From the NCBI RefSeq assembly GCF_001467895.1, contig NZ_LNYO01000017.1, positions 106,918 through 170,917 on the forward strand: a DNA stretch of 64,000 nucleotides, written 5' to 3'. Source of the stretch: Legionella nautarum (GTDB lineage Bacteria; Pseudomonadota; Gammaproteobacteria; Legionellales; Legionellaceae). The position numbers and the translations under genes were made by a program. Of the stretch, positions 63,162-64,000 are shown piece by piece (positions within the stretch are counted from its first letter, which is position 1; each line of letters opens with the position of its first letter). A model generated the notes under the pieces. That model made no database searches. It saw nothing but the letters and a program-made list of their open reading frames with translations, and was not told the origin of the DNA.

Positions 63162-63695
63162 ATGAATAAGACTCGTCCTTTTAATAATAAATTTCCTTCT
63201 CTCGGCGAAAGAGTTTATATCGATCCACAATCGTCAGTTATTGGTGACGTGAGTTTAGGAAATGATGTTTCCGTATGGCCCATGGCAGTCATTCGCGGCG
63301 ATGTTAATTCCATTAGAATCGGGGATCTTTCAAATGTTCAAGATGCTGCTATTCTACACGTCACTCATGATGGTCCCTATACTCCCGGTGGACAGCCTCT
63401 CATTATTGGCAAAGGAGTAACTATCGGCCATCAGGCTGTTCTACATGGATGCCGTATTGATGATTACTGCTTAATTGGTATGGGAGCGAAAATTCTTGAT
63501 GATGTTCAAATTGAACATCATGTGATGATTGCTGCGGGTAGTTTAGTACCACCGGGAAAGCGGTTAGAAACTGGGTATTTGTATCTTGGCAATCCAGCCA
63601 AAGCGCTAAGAAAGTTGACTGAAAAAGAGCTAGAGCATCTTGAATACTCTGCCAATCACTATGTCAGACTTAAAGATAGGTATTTACAGGGTTAA
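63162..63695 (+). CDS. Gamma-carbonic-anhydrase-like left-handed beta-helix protein
   Basis: A 177-residue protein of the YrdA/CaiE/PaaY group. Hexapeptide repeats (VIGDVSLG, VSVWPMAVIRGD, IRIGDLSNVQ) form a left-handed helix, and His residues in ILHVTHD, IGHQAVLHGC would bind zinc. Many relatives lack measurable carbonic anhydrase activity. It follows gor closely. Its last codons are duplicated downstream. Confidence 0.88.
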   Translation: MNKTRPFNNKFPSLGERVYIDPQSSVIGDVSLGNDVSVWPMAVIRGDVNSIRIGDLSNVQDAAILHVTHDGPYTPGGQPLIIGKGVTIGHQAVLHGCRIDDYCLIGMGAKILDDVQIEHHVMIAAGSLVPPGKRLETGYLYLGNPAKALRKLTEKELEHLEYSANHYVRLKDRYLQG

Positions 63696-63851
63696 GTTTG
63701 CGCACTTCTCTTGAGAACCTAAAAGGGATTAAATTCCGTAACAAAAGCTCCCGTTTTAAAGATAAGTATTTACAGAATTAAGTTTGGTCACTTCTCTTAA
63801 TTTCTCTATATACTTACGAAGAGATTAAATTCTGTAACAAAAGATCCCGTT
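63670..63851 (+). repeat. Tandem imperfect duplication of the 3' end of the beta-helix gene
   Basis: Copy 1 (63670-63755) begins in the final codons of the beta-helix gene and runs past its stop. Copy 2 (63756-63851) follows directly, with TTAAAGATA, GTATTTACAG, TTAAGTTTG, CACTTCTCTT, GATTAAATTC, GTAACAAAAG and CCCGTT in the same order. Copy 2 has about 10 extra bases in the middle. Divergence at scattered positions shows the duplication is not recent. Confidence 0.8.
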
Positions 63852-63885
63852 CGGCCTGAGGAAGCGCGCAGCGCTGTCTCGAAGG
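63845..63885. repeat. Copy of the TTCGAGAC dispersed repeat
   Basis: Reading the minus strand gives CCTTCGAGACAGCGC and, further on, TCCTCAGG and GAACGG, which matches 9152-9191. It contains the palindromic core AGCGCGCAGCGCT. Confidence 0.7.
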
Positions 63886-63942
63886 CTACTACAAGGAATA
63901 AAGTTGCTAAAGAAAGGTTTATAAAATAAGACAAAAAAAGCA

Positions 63943-63971
63943 AATAAAAAAAGCGGCATAAAAGCCGCTTT
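63943..63971 (-). terminator. Rho-independent terminator of the 5S rRNA gene
   Basis: On the minus strand, AAAGCGGC and GCCGCTTT (arms at 63950-63957 and 63964-63971) form an 8-bp GC-rich stem with a 6-base loop, and the following bases are a run of T. It lies about 12 bp past the 5S end, as expected for the end of an rRNA operon. Confidence 0.85.
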
Positions 63972-63982
63972 CTATAATAAAG

Positions 63983-64000
63983 CCCTGGCGATGACCTACT
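63983..64000 (-). rRNA. rrf: 3' end of 5S rRNA (partial)
   Basis: The last 18 bases, reverse-complemented, read AGTAGGTCATCGCCAGGG. Gammaproteobacterial 5S genes end in GTAGG...CGCCAGG, so this is the 3' edge of an rRNA operon running leftward into the window. Only the end lies inside the window, but the terminator directly behind it supports the call. Confidence 0.85.

Noticed and set aside
63841..63885. GC-rich palindrome as terminator for the beta-helix gene
   Set aside because: No T-run follows, and the same unit occurs at 9.1 kb away from any gene end, so it is better explained as a dispersed repeat.
1..64000. CRISPR array, prophage or integrated element
   Set aside because: No regularly spaced direct repeats, integrase, transposase or phage structural gene is seen; accessory genes are single or paired unknowns.

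Overview
This window looks like the chromosome of a Legionella-type gammaproteobacterium. The base composition is AT-rich. There is a LbtU-type siderophore porin, a small PurL with separate PurQ, and several unrecognised proteins with the size, coiled-coil/membrane layout and acidic or low-complexity tails common among Dot/Icm-secreted proteins. A minus-strand 5S rRNA 3' end with its terminator closes the window. No secretion genes are present, so every 'effector' label is inference.

Layout. 1-8.9 kb: tail of a cold-shock-like gene, a YbiT-type ABC-F ATPase, a decayed patch (GNAT remnant and an internally deleted transporter), peptide deformylase, a GFA-fold protein, a small Glu/Lys-rich protein, a three-domain LplT/PlsC/acyl-ACP synthetase fusion and an XRE regulator. 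9-16.9 kb: a PLP enzyme, two divergent unknown proteins (one with a nucleotidyltransferase signature), then alkylation repair (Ada/AlkA fusion and ogt, divergent around a symmetric 20-bp inverted repeat), rdgB and a TPR-methyltransferase. 17-27.7 kb: a diguanylate cyclase, ilvE, a coaBC-dut-algC operon, radC, a periplasmic binding protein, a class II amidotransferase, a cytochrome c and an Old Yellow Enzyme homologue.

27.8-37.2 kb is a tightly packed purine operon, purL-purM-purQ-purC-purF-purD-purN, behind a good sigma70 promoter and ending in a broken purE. PurQ carries a C-terminal PurS-like extension, which explains how the small PurL could work without a separate purS gene. An FAD monooxygenase follows.

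38.9-54.5 kb is the accessory region. It holds a Rap1a/Tai-like secreted protein, a membrane-anchored protein with a plausible CE-clan His/Asp/Gln/Cys site, an AhpD-like protein, another membrane protein, and a LicD-family transferase divergent from a RuBisCO-like protein plus an NTP-sugar transferase. This last group is the best candidate for an undescribed pathway. It is followed by a leucine-rich-repeat protein, several unknown proteins, and a MarR / GCS2-ligase / asparagine-synthetase-like group that may make an amidated small peptide.

54-64 kb: small lipoprotein and LbtU-like porin, dienelactone hydrolase, ThpR, alpha/beta hydrolase, a HlyD-ABC ATPase-permease exporter, glutathione reductase, gamma-carbonic anhydrase (with its 3' end duplicated downstream), then the 5S terminator. 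Dispersed palindromic repeats occur in several intergenic gaps.
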